Under the pieces are notes generated by a model. The model worked only from the letters and a program-made list of their open reading frames with translations. It ran no database searches and was not told the DNA's origin. Source: Anthonomus grandis grandis (Eukaryota > Arthropoda > Insecta > Coleoptera > Curculionidae). From it: 64,000 bases of DNA. The stretch lies in NCBI RefSeq assembly GCF_022605725.1, contig NC_065556.1, positions 26,209,140 to 26,273,139 of the forward strand. Reading direction: 5' to 3'. Positions 35,101-50,100 of the stretch are shown here, piece after piece. Every line of letters begins with the position of its first letter. Position 1 is the first letter of the stretch. Both the position numbers and the translations under genes were made by a program.

Positions 35101-38100
35101 TCATTAATACAGGATGCATCAACCTTAAGACATAGAGCAAAAAGTTCTATAGCAAAGTTGTTGCTAAAAATGTACAAACCAAAAATACTTCTTTTACATA
35201 CAGTAGAGAGTGGTTCACAAAAAAATCGATCATAAAATATGTATTTTTTTTAATGAGATGCTCATACATATACTATTTCACAAACTGATTAGACTAGATT
35301 AAAGAGAGCGTTGCCAAGTAATTTTTTTTCCGATTTTTGTTTGTTTTAGAGGATTTGTTTAAAAAACTATAACTACCTACAGATTTAATAGACCTACCAA
35401 GTTTATATCACAGTTTATATACATTTTTTAGAGTTACCAAAATTAAATACGCAATATATCACATTTTTTAAATAAGACACATAAGACATAGATATATTTT
35501 TCTGTTATTGAATACCTTAATTTTTTGTTTAATATGTTCTATATCTAAATCCCTTATTTTTTAAGCTATTTTGAGTTCTGTGTAAGGTAGTTATAAATAA
35601 CGTATTTTGGAAATTTTTATCAAGATGCAGCTAAAGTCCAAAAGGTCCAACTTCTTAATCAAGAACTCTTGTGAAACAAACATTATTTACTGTAGCTGTG
35701 GCAGAACTAAAGCCATGAAATAAAAAACATCGTATAGGCATTTAATAGACTTTAAGTTCATATAAGAAATTTTAAATGTAAGTAAAATTAAGTACGCGTC
35801 TTAACGAAGAATTCTTGTAAGAAAAACATTATTTTCTGTAACTATGATAGAGCTACAGCTATGAAATAAACAGCATTGTACAAAGGATTTAATATTCTAT
35901 AAATTCTTTCTTTTTAAAAAGACCCAAAACCGAAGCAAAATCGGTTAACAAATAAGAAGATTATAGCTGTTTTTATTCCCTGGAGGCCTGTAATTATTTT
36001 CAGCATTTAATTAATTAAAATTACTTGTAATTCAATTTTTAAATTAACAAAATCGTTTTAAAAATGAATAAAATATAATAAAATTAACCGCCTGGACACT
36101 TATTTTAAACCGAATGAACTTTGAGATTGACGATAAATATTTATAATAGATCAATTAAGTAGAGAAGAAAAATAGATTTAGTTGTAAAATGGCTACTAAA
36201 ACGATAGTCTTTGGCACATTAAATAATCTGAAAAAATAAACGGTTTAGGTATAGGATATACTTTACAAAAAATTAAAGTATTTTACAGATACATTCAATA
36301 ACATAAACATTTTTTTGAGTGCGATACATCGTCGGTTTAGAAACATAAAAGGCTCTTAAAACCCGTAATAGAAAAATCCAGAGCCCTATTTAAAAATAAA
36401 AAAGTTAAACAGAGAAAGTTGCAATAAGAAATGAAATGTTTTGTGTATCTGTTCAAATAGGGTCGTAAAAAAATAAATCGCGACTATTCGGTTTTTTCCA
36501 AAATCTTCGGTAATATTTCGGAATTTTTTAAATTTCAAAATATCTAGATTTTTGAGACTCCAATGATGAGGCTCGAATTTGGGACAGGGTGTACATACAC
36601 CTTTTTTTAGGCCTAATATTTTAGAAGTAAATTAACCCCAATAAAATTTGTATGCTTCTTTGATTTCTTAAAAATTCAAAAATAAGAATATTCTTGGAAT
36701 AGTGGTCGAATGATTGATATACAGAGTGGAAAACTTTATATGGAAAAATTTTGAAATTTTCTTCCAGGTAGTTGAAACATTTCGATTTTTTCTGGAACTT
36801 CCTGCTACTTGAAGTATTTTCCAAATAATTAAAAGGAATTAGTAAAACTGCCTTGAAAAAAAAATTAATTGGAACAACATTTTTCCTTCCAAGTTTTTAT
36901 TTATTTCAACTCCTTGAAAAAAAATTGGAAGACTTCTAACTAGGATCCATCAATTTGGAGATCTTTTAAACTCTTTTCTTATTGTTGCTTTTGACCAAGA
37001 AGTTAATTTTTCACTTCTTCCATGCAGTTAAAACGTTTCGATTTTTTGTTTTAAATAAATAAAAAAATTAGTTCAATTGCCTGGAATAAATTTGAAAAAA
37101 AAGTGTTATTCTGTTTATTGATTGGAGCATTTTTCCTTCCAGGCTCGTCTTCTTTTAAGGACAGACCAAGAAATATTTCAACTGTCTGGAAGAAATTAAT
37201 TTTTTGGTCAAAAGCAATAATAAAATGTTCAAGGGATCTCTATCTAACCTCACTGCTAGTTGGAAAATTTCAATTCTTCTTCCAGGGAGTTGAATTACAT
37301 TGGAAAAAAGAATTAAAAAAAAAAAGGAAATATATTCTTCTCAAAATTTCACTAAATAGTTTATAGCATTTTTATTAGTAGGAACTACATGAATATTAAA
37401 TTGAAAATTTAATAAAATTAAATCCATGTGAAAATTAAATATTTCTATTCATTTATGTGGTTTTTATTGGATCTTCAAAAGTGCCGACATCGTCAATACT
37501 AAATTTCGTCAAGTATGTACATATATCCTGTTTAAAAATTAAAACAGTGGAGAGTTTTCGCATTGAAAATCCTGTCAATTAAATTTGATCAAGTCAAATT
37601 TTGACTTTTTGACCTCTTCCGAGTCATTTAAACGAAAAAATCCCACTAAATTAAGTTGATTTTGACAAACACTATAGAGTTACTAACAATTAAATGACCA
37701 AATATACATCTGTATAACACCATATACGTATCCTTGTCCCACTCCTTGTAAAAGATCCCAACTGAATATCGAATGAATGACAATAAGGCGCATGACTGAA
37801 AATTTAATTCAAAAATATTGTGAGGCTATGTGGTACGACCCTGTTTAATTAAACAAATGGTCCACTATTTACATACACTTGCCTATGAAAGTGTAGTATA
37901 CATATATTTTTTTCAAATCATATAATAAAACCCACAGAGGCATAATCGGATTAGGATTACCACATGATTTATATGGCATCTAATAGATTTTAATCTGAAG
38001 CAATTAAACCCGACGTACAGGTGACCCAGGCCGAGTTCAGATTGATTTCACGCGATATTTTATTACATTTGATCGCCTTATTGTGCATTCGATCCACGTA

Positions 38101-41100
38101 TGGACGGATCAAGCACCTTTTTATAGTCTCGGAAGTCATCTTAAATTAAAGGTCAATGCTTTCTTCGTCAAAATTAAATAAATCTAAACGCTCTTTTCCA
38201 TTATTTATGGCCACAAAAAAAAATTTAACAGGTTAGTCAACAAACCCATGTTACATTATGAAGAGGTGTTGTATATTTTCAGATAATAATGTTGATATTG
38301 AAAATTCCTGGGTGAAACTTTGAAATATGTGCACCTACTGCATAATCATGCAAAGATTTCCTGGAAAAATTATACTTTATAATTAACGGCCTTATAAGAT
38401 CTTATCAGTATCAATATATTGAAGTAATGTCCCAAGAAAATTATTGCTTCTTGAGCTTTACTGTATAGAAATTGTATTTTTTCGCATAGTTTGCCCAAGA
38501 AAACCTCACTGTAACACCATACTTTAAAATATGAAAATTCAATCTTTAATTTTAATTTTATTAGAGCATTTTGAAATTGCATTGAATAACCCATGTGACC
38601 ATCAAATTTGCAAAAATGTAGCGTGTCCCTTATGCAGTTTTTTCAAAAAAACCTTTCGTTGGCCAAAGTCGACCATAAATGATGCAATTATTTCAATTTT
38701 AAGGGATCCCAGATAAATTAAAATATTATTTAAACTGCCTGGAAGAAATAATTAATGACAATTTAAAATCACCCCATATTAATACTGCCGCCTTTTAATT
38801 AAAACCCTCTTAAAGACATACAATAGAAAAAATTGTTCGTTTATGCATCCATTACTTAACCATTAAACAACCCTTGTTCGTTTTCAAGTGGTGGCGCAAT
38901 CGTATGAAGTAGAGGCGGATAACGAGTACGTAATCCGTGGCAACGCCGCAATCATGAAATGCGAAATCCCGTCTTTCGTATCTGATTTTGTCACGGTGGA
39001 AAACTGGCAAGACACTCAAGGCAATACGTTCCTTTTGGGAGAAAACTACGGTAAAATTGTAGAGAAAGAGTTTTTAAAAACCACGTTCCAGTATGTTCAA
39101 AACCTTGATAATTCTGTTTGATCTTGCCGCAAGGCGGTAACATCAAAGCGAAAAATTACCGAAAAAGCCATTTGGACTTGTAAATATTTATTGGCTGTTA
39201 ATATTATTTTTAGTGGTGCAACAGTTTTACAACAGTAGAGTGATCGACGAATACGTGCTAAAAGGCAACACCGGAATATTAAAATGTCTCGTGCCGAGTT
39301 TCGTGAGCGATTTTGTCCAAATTGTGTCTTGGGTCGCGGATGATGGTACGACTTACGATTACGAGACCAGCAGCAGAAATTTCAATTCTGGTAAATTCCA
39401 AATCCAGGATATTCCAGGAGTTCACAGTTACCAAAACCTTTTAGTTAAAAATGAAACCGATTTTAATAGAACGGTTGGTTAATGAAAAGTAGGGTGTGAA
39501 CGCGAGCCAAATGTAAACATTATTAGACAACGAGTGTGGATTCCTTGTTAATTGGAGCTTTGGTAAAACCGATTTTAGCTCTGCTTATTCTGCTATAGAT
39601 GAGTGGTTTAATCTCCTTTTTTTGTCATGTGATATGTCTCAAATTTGAGAATTCCATGAGGGTTAGAAAACAATTTCCAGGCTTTTGAATTTTTTCTCTT
39701 AATTTTGACTCAACTGCCTGGAACTAATTTAATTTCGAGGTTGGCCGTTAATTGGAGAATCTTTAAATGTTTCTTCCAGGCAATTGAAATATTTTTCTAA
39801 AAATGATAAATTAAAACAAAAACATTTCAAATACCTGGAATAGAGAAATTATTTGTAGAATTTCTCAAGTCACTTGTATATTGTTGCCTGGAAGAAATAA
39901 ATAACTTAAACTGATAGGAAAATCCTTATTTTTCTATTCCAGGCAGTTCGAATCTCCGCATACATGTTTCGTTAACGATACATCCTCAAGAAATATTTAC
40001 TTATTCTCAAAACACAATTGTTTTTTTCTTTAGTGGTGAAACAGTTCTATGAAACACGTGTAACTGACGAGTTCGTACTGAAAGGAAACACCGGAATTTT
40101 GAAGTGTATTGTACCAAGTTTCGTGACCGATTTTGTGCAGATCGAAGGTTGGATCGCTGACGACGGGAGCGACACCTATATATACAATTCCAAAGAGAAA
40201 CCCAACGAAATGGGTATATAAATTAACTATTAATGAACAAGAAAAATTACAAGGGTTTGACAATGGGAAGATTAAAGGATATTAATTATTCGGGAAAATG
40301 GCCTGTGCTTATTATAGATCAAAATGACTACTATTTTATAAACAAATTTCTACTAGTGAGCTTCCAAATATGCATAATTTAGTTGGATATTATAATTTTT
40401 TTGGTTAATAAATATTTTAGCTAGAAAGTTAAAATTTTCTGGAGCTATACCCTAGGGAATGATAAGTGGGTAAATGGGCAGTGTCTTACTGCCTATTTAC
40501 CCTGAAAGTTTCAGATATTTAGGTCCCATCAGTAAAAAATTATTTAAGCTTAAACACCAACTAGTACATAATTTAGTTCGACATTATTGTTTTTTTTTGG
40601 CATAAAACTACTTAAGCTACAAAATCGAGAAATTTTCTGGAATAATGCCTCGAGGTACCTCCTACGTACCCTAAAAGTTTCAGATTTTTAGGTCCCATCA
40701 GTAAAAAGTTATTTAGGCTTAAACACTGACTAGTGCAAAATTTAATTCGACATTATTGTAATTTTTTTGGCATAAAACTACTTAAGCTACAAAATCGAAA
40801 TTTTCTGGAATAATGCCTCTAGGTACCTCCTATGTACCCTAAAAGTTTCAGATTTTTAGGTTCCATCAGTAAAAAGTTATTTAGGCTTAAACACCGACTA
40901 GTGCGTAATTTAATTCGACATTATTGTAATTTTTTTTGGCATAAAACTACTTAAGTTACAAAATCGAAATTTTCTGGAATAATGCCTCGAGGTACCTCCT
41001 ATGTACCCTAAAAGTTTTAGATTTTTAGGTCCCATCAGTAAATAGTTATTTAGGCTTAAACACTGACTAGTGCAAAATTTAATTTGACATTATTGTAATT

Positions 41101-44100
41101 TTTTTGGCATAAAACTACTTAAGCTACAAAATCGAAATTTTCTGAAATAATGCCCCGAGGTACCTCCTATGTACCCTAAAAGTTTCAGATTTTTAGGTTC
41201 TATCAGTAAAAAGTTATTTAGGCTTAAACACTGACTAGTGCAAAATTTAATTCGACATTATTGTAATTTTTTTGGCATAAAACTACTTAAGGTACAAAAT
41301 CGAAATTTTCTGGAATAATGCCTCAAAGTACCTCCTATATACCCTAAAAGTTTCAGATTTTTAGGTCCCATCAGTAAAAAGTTAATTAGGCTTAAACACT
41401 GACTAGTGCAAAATTTAATTTGACATTATTGTAATTTTTTTGGCATAAAACTACTTAAGGTACAAAATCGAAATTTTCTGGAATAATGCCTCGAGGTACC
41501 TCCTATGTACCCTAAAAGTTTTAGATTTTTAGGTCACATCAGTAAAAAGTTATTTAGGCTTAAACACCGACTAGTGCAAAATTTAATTCGACATTATTGT
41601 AATTTTGTTGGCATAAAACTACTTAAGCTACAAAATCTAAATTTTCTAGAATAATGCCTTAAAGTATCTCCTATGTACCCTAAAAGTTTCAGATTTTTAG
41701 GTCCCATCAGTAAAAAGTTAATTAGGCTTAAACACTGACTAGTGCGTAATTTAATTCGACATTATTGTAATTTTTTTGGCATAAAACTACTTAAGCTACA
41801 AAATCGAAATTTTCTGGAATAATGCCTCGAGGTACCTCCTATGTACCCTAAAAGTTTCAGATTTTTAGGTCTCATTAGTAAAAAGTTATTTAGGCTTAAA
41901 CACCGACTAGTGCGTAATTTAATTCGACATTATTGTAATTTTTTTGGCATAAAACTACTTAAGCTACAAAATCGAAATTTTCTGGAATAATGCCTCGAGG
42001 TACCTCCTATGTACCCTAAAAGTTTTAGATTTTTAGGTCCCATCAGTAAATAGTTATTTAGGCTTAAACACTGACTAGTGCAAAATTTAATTCGACATTA
42101 TTGTAATTTTTTTGGCATAAAACTACTTAAGCTACAAAATCGAAATTTTCTGGAATAATGCCTCGAGGTACCTCCTATGTACCCTAAAAGTTTCAGATTT
42201 TTAGGTCTCATTAGTAAAAAGTTATTTAGGCTTAAACACCGACTAGTGCGTAATTTAATTCGACATTATTGTAATTTTTTTGGCATAAAACTACTTAAGC
42301 TACAAAATCGAAATTTTCTGGAATAATGCCTCGAGGTACCTCCTATGTACCCTAAAAGTTTTAGATTTTTAGGTCCCATCAGTAAAAAGTTATTTAGGCT
42401 TAAACACCGACTAGTGCAAAATTTAATTCGACATTATTGTAATTTTTTTGGCATAAAACTACTTAAGCTACAAAATTGAAACTTTTTGGAATAATGCTCC
42501 AAGATACTGCCTATTTACCTTGAAAGTTTCAGATTTTTAGGTCCCATCAGTAAAAAGTTATTTAGGCTTAAACACCGACTAGCGCGTAATTTAATTCGAC
42601 ATTATTGTAATTTTTTTGGCATAAAACTACTTAAGCTACAAAATCGAAATTTTCTAGACCAATGCCCTAAGGTACCTCCTATTTACCCTGAAAGTTTAAG
42701 ACTTTAAGGTTTCATCAGTAAAAATGTTATTTGACTTCAAGCATCCACTAATGCATAATTTAATCGGGTATGTTGAAATTTTCTGAAGTAATAAGGTCTC
42801 AATAGTCAAAAATGATGTGTGCCAAGGCAGAAGCTTAAATCAAAATAATTTACCAGTGTTTCATTTAATGCATAATTAAATTGGATATGATTCTTATTTT
42901 TCTTGACAAATAGCTAGTCCCTTGAAAGCTTCTTATTTTTAGATCTCATCAGTCAAAAGTTATGTGTACCAGGACAGAAATTACTTTTACATAATGTAGG
43001 AACCATTCAAGCTAAATTATATAGCTTAATATATACCCTAGGAACTTAAAAAGTTTCATATTTATAGGGCTCGCCAGTCAAAAGCGTTAATTTAGCGTTT
43101 TCTTACTTTCAGTTGTAAGCCAATACTATGAAGCCCAGGTATACGACGTCTTTGTTATAAAAGGAAACACAGCTGTTTTTAAATGCCAAATTCCGTCTTT
43201 TGTGTCCGATCACGTGGAGATCGTCTCTTGGCAAGACACCGCTAACAATAGGTTCTTACCACCATCTAACGAATATGGTACCTATAGGTTTAATAATGAT
43301 TTTATTAAAGAAGGTTTTCAGTGTCCTCAACCTTTTTTTCTAAGCCAGTAGAGAGACGATACAAAATAAATAAATATTGCAGTGGCATACCAAAGAATAA
43401 ACCCACCTGTTTCTGTAAATCATGTTTTGTGTAAACCTGCTATTTATACAGGTTTCTGATATGTTAATTTATTAAAATGTAGTTCAACTTTTCTTAGACA
43501 AGGCATAATTACATACATTTTAACGTTTTTGGACATATGGTGAAATCTAATCGAAAAAACCATATGCCCCCAGTAGTGGCTTTTGATTTTATGTGGACGA
43601 CCTAAAAAACGCGAATTAATACGCTTTTTTTCCTTAAATTTGGCGACACGTTTGTCGTAATTGTTTCGGTTCATAGACCTTAAAACCGCGTCCCTTTTCC
43701 GCTTTTGGGGGAAGGTCGTTGATATTCATTGTCGCCCGTCGAAAACAATTAAAAATTTCGGCTTGTAACATCGTATAAAAGAATGCGGGTTTGAGTCATT
43801 TTTACGGAGGCACTTTAACCATCAACTAGTTTTATTAAAATTGAGGCTATTCTCTCCTCGATTTTCTTAATTTTGTTCACTCAAAAATCCTTGTTTTTCG
43901 AATACATATTCCACTTGCCCCCGCATATTTCAACGCTAACTCCTACTAAAACAAACTTTAAATTCAACGACCTCGTTCGCATGTTTACGTACGGCCAAAT
44001 TTAATTTATAAAACCGATTTGGGCTAATTGACGTTATTGAGGGCGCGTCCACACACAATTGATCGTCGGCTCGGTACACCTCTTTGCCTTACAATAAGGT

Positions 44101-47100
44101 AAAAAAAAAATTAATTACAGGAATTTGGAATATGTGAATTTATTCATAATTTTTTTAGAGCAGTATATGTTTGGTGATAAGGTTATCATTGGAATTTCGA
44201 AAAGGCCAAGAGGTGCCATCATAGTTTAAACTAGAGAACAGTTATAGATGCTACTCGAGTTATTGTGAAAATTTTGACATTTATTATGTTTAAATAGGAA
44301 AAATCTCAGAGGTTTTCAGAAGTCACTTTAGAACCCTTTAATTTCTTGAAAAATACAACTCATTTAAACGCACCTCAACATCGAAGTTACCCACTGGTCA
44401 AACAAAGAAAACACTATTTTACGTTATAAATAAACCCTATTTGGTGACGTTTATAAATAAATAAAATTAATATTGTTGTAATGTTGACTGCCTTGTACGC
44501 ACTTCCTTCCAAGGGAAACGTTTCACCTGTTCTGAATATTAACCGAAATTATTATTTAACGTTTTGTCCGTTTGAATTATCTTCAAACTTATCATTACAC
44601 CTGTCATTGAAGAATTCAAAACATTTTAAATTCTCTATGTAAACTTAATTTACTTATATTTTACGAGCACCAATGAATTTAAAAACAATTGGCACTTCAT
44701 TATTTAAGATAATGAACGGAATAAAGTTGCACATACTGTAGCACTTAAATTAGACTATGGTGGTCATTTATAAACTTAAGGACGTCAGAGATCAGCGTAA
44801 TAAGTGGACGTTTGACTACGGCAGTTATAGATGTGGTCCAATAACAAAAACCTACTGAAACTTCTCAACTGTCAAGACAAACAAGACTTGCTTACGATTA
44901 TCAATAAAAAAAAAAGACACGAAAGGAACTTTGGGGGGTATGACCTATGGGGATGTTTGTCTAGTCGAGCCAAATCGGCAAGAAATTCGATGGAAAGTTC
45001 AGTTTACATTGAAAGTCGTTTAGGAAGTAGAAGGAAATACTTTGGGTGGGCTTAAAAGCAATAAAGTTCGTCCTAAGGGTGTATAATATTATCGATAGCT
45101 TGTTTAGAATTGAAATTGAGTCAATATTGACCGAACTTTTTCTCCGTCTGTTTCAGTGGTTTCTCAGGCCTACACCGCGAACGTAATGGACGAAAGTGTC
45201 CTGAAAGGCAACACCGCCATTTTAAAATGTCATATTCCCAGTTTCGTGTCGGATTTTGTGTCGGTGACGTCATGGGTTCAGGATGATGGCCACGAAATCT
45301 TAGCCGATGACGACCATTACGGTGCGTGCTCTTTAATTTTAATAAATTCTCATTTAGTTGTTAAGAAAAAATGCTCAATGGAATTCCCTATATTCCGCAC
45401 TCACCATATAAACAACAAAAGCCAATTTAACTAAAGTTCCTTTGCTCGATAAATCTATTAACAGCTTAGAACCAGATGTTAAGACGCGTTTTGATTTATC
45501 ACAGGCGGCCATTTACGACGGATGTAATATATTATTTTATTTAAAAGAGATCACATTCTTATACTCCTAAGCCGGTACATCTGCGAATTATTTCGGAATA
45601 AGAGCATTAAGGCCCCTTGATAGAGCAAACATTTCTTTGCTTATTATATATCGTTTGTAAACTTTACGTGATCACTGTGCCCATCTATCTACACATTGAT
45701 AATATCTTAAAGAAGTAAGAGCTCTTCCATATTGAATAGTCTAATAACTGGAACGTTTAAGTGGAACAAAGAATCTGTAGTGTGTCAGATAAGGCAATTA
45801 AACCGTCTGGAAATCTGAGTAGACAAAAAATTAGTTGGCAACGCTTGTTGGTGACTGGTTTATTCCTTTGAAATTTGAATATTTTTTTTTGAATGGTTCG
45901 TGGCTACTGGTTTACAATAATTGTCAAAAATTCACTCAAAAAAAGGTTTTGGACATCTGGAACTCCTGTTAATTCCTGAACAACCGTATATCTTTCCCTT
46001 GTCAAACTCTTGTAGAGATTAGATGCGCAGAACCTTCAGTATTGTCATATAAACTTATTTCACTTTATTCAATATAAACTGAAGATTCTGCCATTAAAAT
46101 GTAGATAGTGTTAATGTAGTTTTAGTGCTTTAACACTTTTATTTGGAATTTTGTTATAATTTCGAATAAAAGGGATTGACCAGTGCCAAGTTTTTAACCA
46201 ATTTTACTAAGTACAACTCTGGCGTTTATGTTTGTAGAGACAGCTGACGTATGACGTATTGATCATGCGTCGAATGACTTTTGGCAGATCAGGACTGAGG
46301 AGATATTTGTTTGATATTTAAGATATTTCCATTTTATGTACAAAAGCGTAAATTATTTTAGTAGTAGTAGTTTAAAAAATTAAGTAATAAAAATCATTCA
46401 ATTATTTTAAATTATCTCAAGTACAACTCTGATTTTTGTGTCTTTGACAGTTAATGACGTTTAATGCATTTATCAACTGTCAATGTTATTGAATAACTAG
46501 GGCCGGACCGAAGAGACATTTTTAATCAAAAACCTTTTTTTGTGTAAATGAAAAATCAAATTATCTCAAATATTTGTTCAGACCAATGTTAGAAGTCATT
46601 CAACGACATTGACGCATAACCAATGCATCAAACGTCAATTGTCAAAAATATGAACGTCAAAGTTGTCGCCTGTCAGAAGTCAATCAATTGACAGATCAAA
46701 CGTCAGTTGTCAATTCTACTAATTTTTCTTGCATTTGATGCATTGCTTATGCGTCAATGTGGTTGAATGACTTTTAGCATTGGTCTGAACAGATATTTGA
46801 TTTTTCATTTACACAAAAAACATTTTTCAGTTTCAATTTAATTTTTAAAAAAGAATGATTTCATTATTAGCATATTTCATTTAGCCTATTCTAAGTACAT
46901 CTCTGACTTTTAGGTTCTTGACTACTACTGACATTGAATGCATTGATTATCTGGCAATTGAGGACATATTTTGAAATAATTTTTTTTTAAATTCCTTTAG
47001 AAACAACTAATTAAGAAAATTATTTTTGATTTATAATATTAGTACAATTCTATCGTTGACACTCTAGACAACTGTCGTTTAACACATTGATTATCTGTCA

Positions 47101-50100
47101 ATGTCACTGATTGACTTTTTACAGGTGACACTATAAATTAGAGCCGGATTGAGGACATATTTTGAAATAATTTTTTTTTAATTCCTTTAAAAACAACTAA
47201 TTAAGAAAATTATTTTTAATTTATAATATTAGTACAATTCTATCGTTGACACTCTAGACAACTATCGTTTAACACATTGATTATCTGTCAATGTCACTGA
47301 TTGACTTTACAGGTGACACTATAAATAAGAGCCGGATTAAGGACATATTTTCAAATATTTTTTTTTTAATTCCTTTAAAAACAACTAATTAAGAAAATTA
47401 TTTTTTATTTATAATATTAGTTCAATTCTATCGTTGACACACTTGACAACTGACGTTTAATACATTGAATATCTGTCAATGTCACTGATTGACTTTACAG
47501 GTGACACTATAAATAAGAGCCGGATTAAGGACATATTTTCAAATAATTTTTTTTTAATTCCTTTAAAAACAACTAATTAAGAAAATTATTTTTTATTTAT
47601 AATATTAGTTTAATTCTATCGTTGACACACTTGACAACTGACGTTTAATACATTGAATATCTGTCAATGTCACTGATTGACTTTTACAGGTGGCACTATA
47701 AATAAGAGCCGGATTGAGGACATATTTTGAAATAATTTTTTTTTAATTCCTTTAAAAACAACTAATTAAGAAAATTATTTTTTATTTATAATATTAGTTC
47801 AATTCTATCGTTGACACACTTAACAACTGACGTTTAATACATTGAATATCTGTCAATGTCACTGATTGACTTTACAGGTGACACTATAAATAAGAGCCGG
47901 ATTAAGGACATATTTTCAAATAATTTTTTTTTAATTCCTTTAAAAACAACTAATTAAGAAAATTATTTTTTATTTATAATATTAGTTCAATTCTATCGTT
48001 GACACACTTGACAACTGACGTTTAATACATTGAATATCTGTCAATGTCACTGATTGACTTTACAGGTGACACTATAAATAAGAGCCGGATTAAGGACATA
48101 TTTTCAAATAATTTTTTTTTAATTCCTTTAAAAACAACTAATTAAGAAAATTATTTTTTATTTATAATATTAGTTCAATTCTATCGTTGACACACTTGAC
48201 AACTGACGTTTAATACATTGAATATCTGTCAGTGTCACTGATTGACTTTACAGGTGACACTATAAATAAGAGCCGGATTAAGGACACATTTTCAAATAAT
48301 TTTTTTTTAATTCCTTTAAAAACAACTAATTAAGAAAATTATTTTTTATTTATAATATTAGTACAATTCTATCGTTGACACTCTAGACAACTGTCGTTTA
48401 ACATATTGATTATCTGTCAATGTCACTGATTGACTTTTACAGGTGACACTATAAATAAGAGCCGGATTAAGGACACATTTTCGAATAATTTTTTTTTAAT
48501 TCCTTTAAAAACAATTAAATTAAGAAAATTATTTTTTATTTATAATATTAGTTCATTCTATCGTTGACACACTTGACAACTGACGTTTAATACATTGAAT
48601 ATCTGTCAATGTCACTGATTGACTTTACAGGTGACACTATAAATAAGAGCCGGATTAAGGACATATTTTCAAATAATTTTTTTTTAATTCCTTTAAAAAC
48701 AACTAATTAAGAAAATTATTTTTTATTTATAATATTAGTTCAATTCTATCGTTGTCACACTTGACAACTGACGTTTAATACATTGAATATCTGTCAATGT
48801 CACTGATTGACTTTTACAGGTGACACTATGAATAAGAGTCGGATTAAGGACATATTTTCAAATAATTTTTTTTTAAATAATTTTACAACAACTAATTAAA
48901 ATAAAAAAAATTATTTTAAATATTAGTACAATTTTATCGTTGAAACACTTGACAACTGACGTTTAATACATTGATTATCTGTCAATGTCACTGTTTGACT
49001 TTTTACAGGTGACACTATAAATAAGAGCCGGATTGAGGATATATTTTGAAATAATTTTTTTTTATTAATTTAAAAACAACTAATTAAAATTTCCATTTAA
49101 AATATTAGTTTAATTCTATCGTTGATACTCTTGACAACTGACGTTTAATACGTTGATTATCTGTCAATGTCACTGATTGATTTCTGACAGGTGACACTGT
49201 AATTAGAGCCGGACTAAGGAGATATCTTGACGTATTTTTCCTTTTTCAATTAAAACAACTAAAACATTTTAAATATTTCTTTTTTGTGAAATCTCATCAT
49301 CTCTCAATGCCACTAATTGGCATTAGAATCAGGCCAGGACTGAGAAGAACAATAAAGATAATTTTTATTAAATAAAATTGGTTACTAATTTGGTATTTTT
49401 GAAGTAAACCAGCATGAAAAGACCTTTCCTTTCATGACCGTATTGAGTCGTAAACACTTTTCAATTTATTTACCTTTAACGTGCGAGAATTGAAAGTCCT
49501 TGTCGATTTTAAAACCCGGCAGCTTGTCAATGGGGCACGTAAGATGACATGTTTACGAGCGTTTTATTTTTACTTTGGAAATTTAGGAGGGTACCGCCTT
49601 AAGTCTTACCGATAACGTTAACTGTTGATTTAAAGTGATTAAATGTCTAATATTTAAATACGAAAAAATCACAAGAACTAACGCCCTAATTCGGCCATGA
49701 AATGGAATTTAGCCAAGTAAGTTTTCAATTTTTAAAGGCGCCACATCTTAAACTAAATTTTCATATTTAAAGAACTAAATAAAAATTAAATATCCTAATT
49801 AAGACACAAGTTAGTACTTCCGGTAATTAAAGCAGCTGCAGTGTGAATTTTTTGATGTGGCGTCACGGTGCGGTAATTCGAAAATTAATTTTTTTAATTT
49901 AACTCCCTGTAGATAGCAAGTACTTGGTCTTACCATCTGGAGAACTTCATATTCGTGACGTAGGCCCTGAAGATGGATACAAATCTTACCAGTGTCGTAC
50001 GAAACATCGTCTTACCGGAGAAACCCGACTTAGTGCCACTAAGGGCCGATTGGTAATTACTGGTAAGTCATTTTTTTTTTTAAATATTTGTTAGGGGTTG

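Noticed and set aside
40440..49260. Possible CRISPR array (regular repeats)
   Set aside because: Units are ~168 and ~188 bp with no unique spacers between short repeats. These are eukaryotic tandem satellites.
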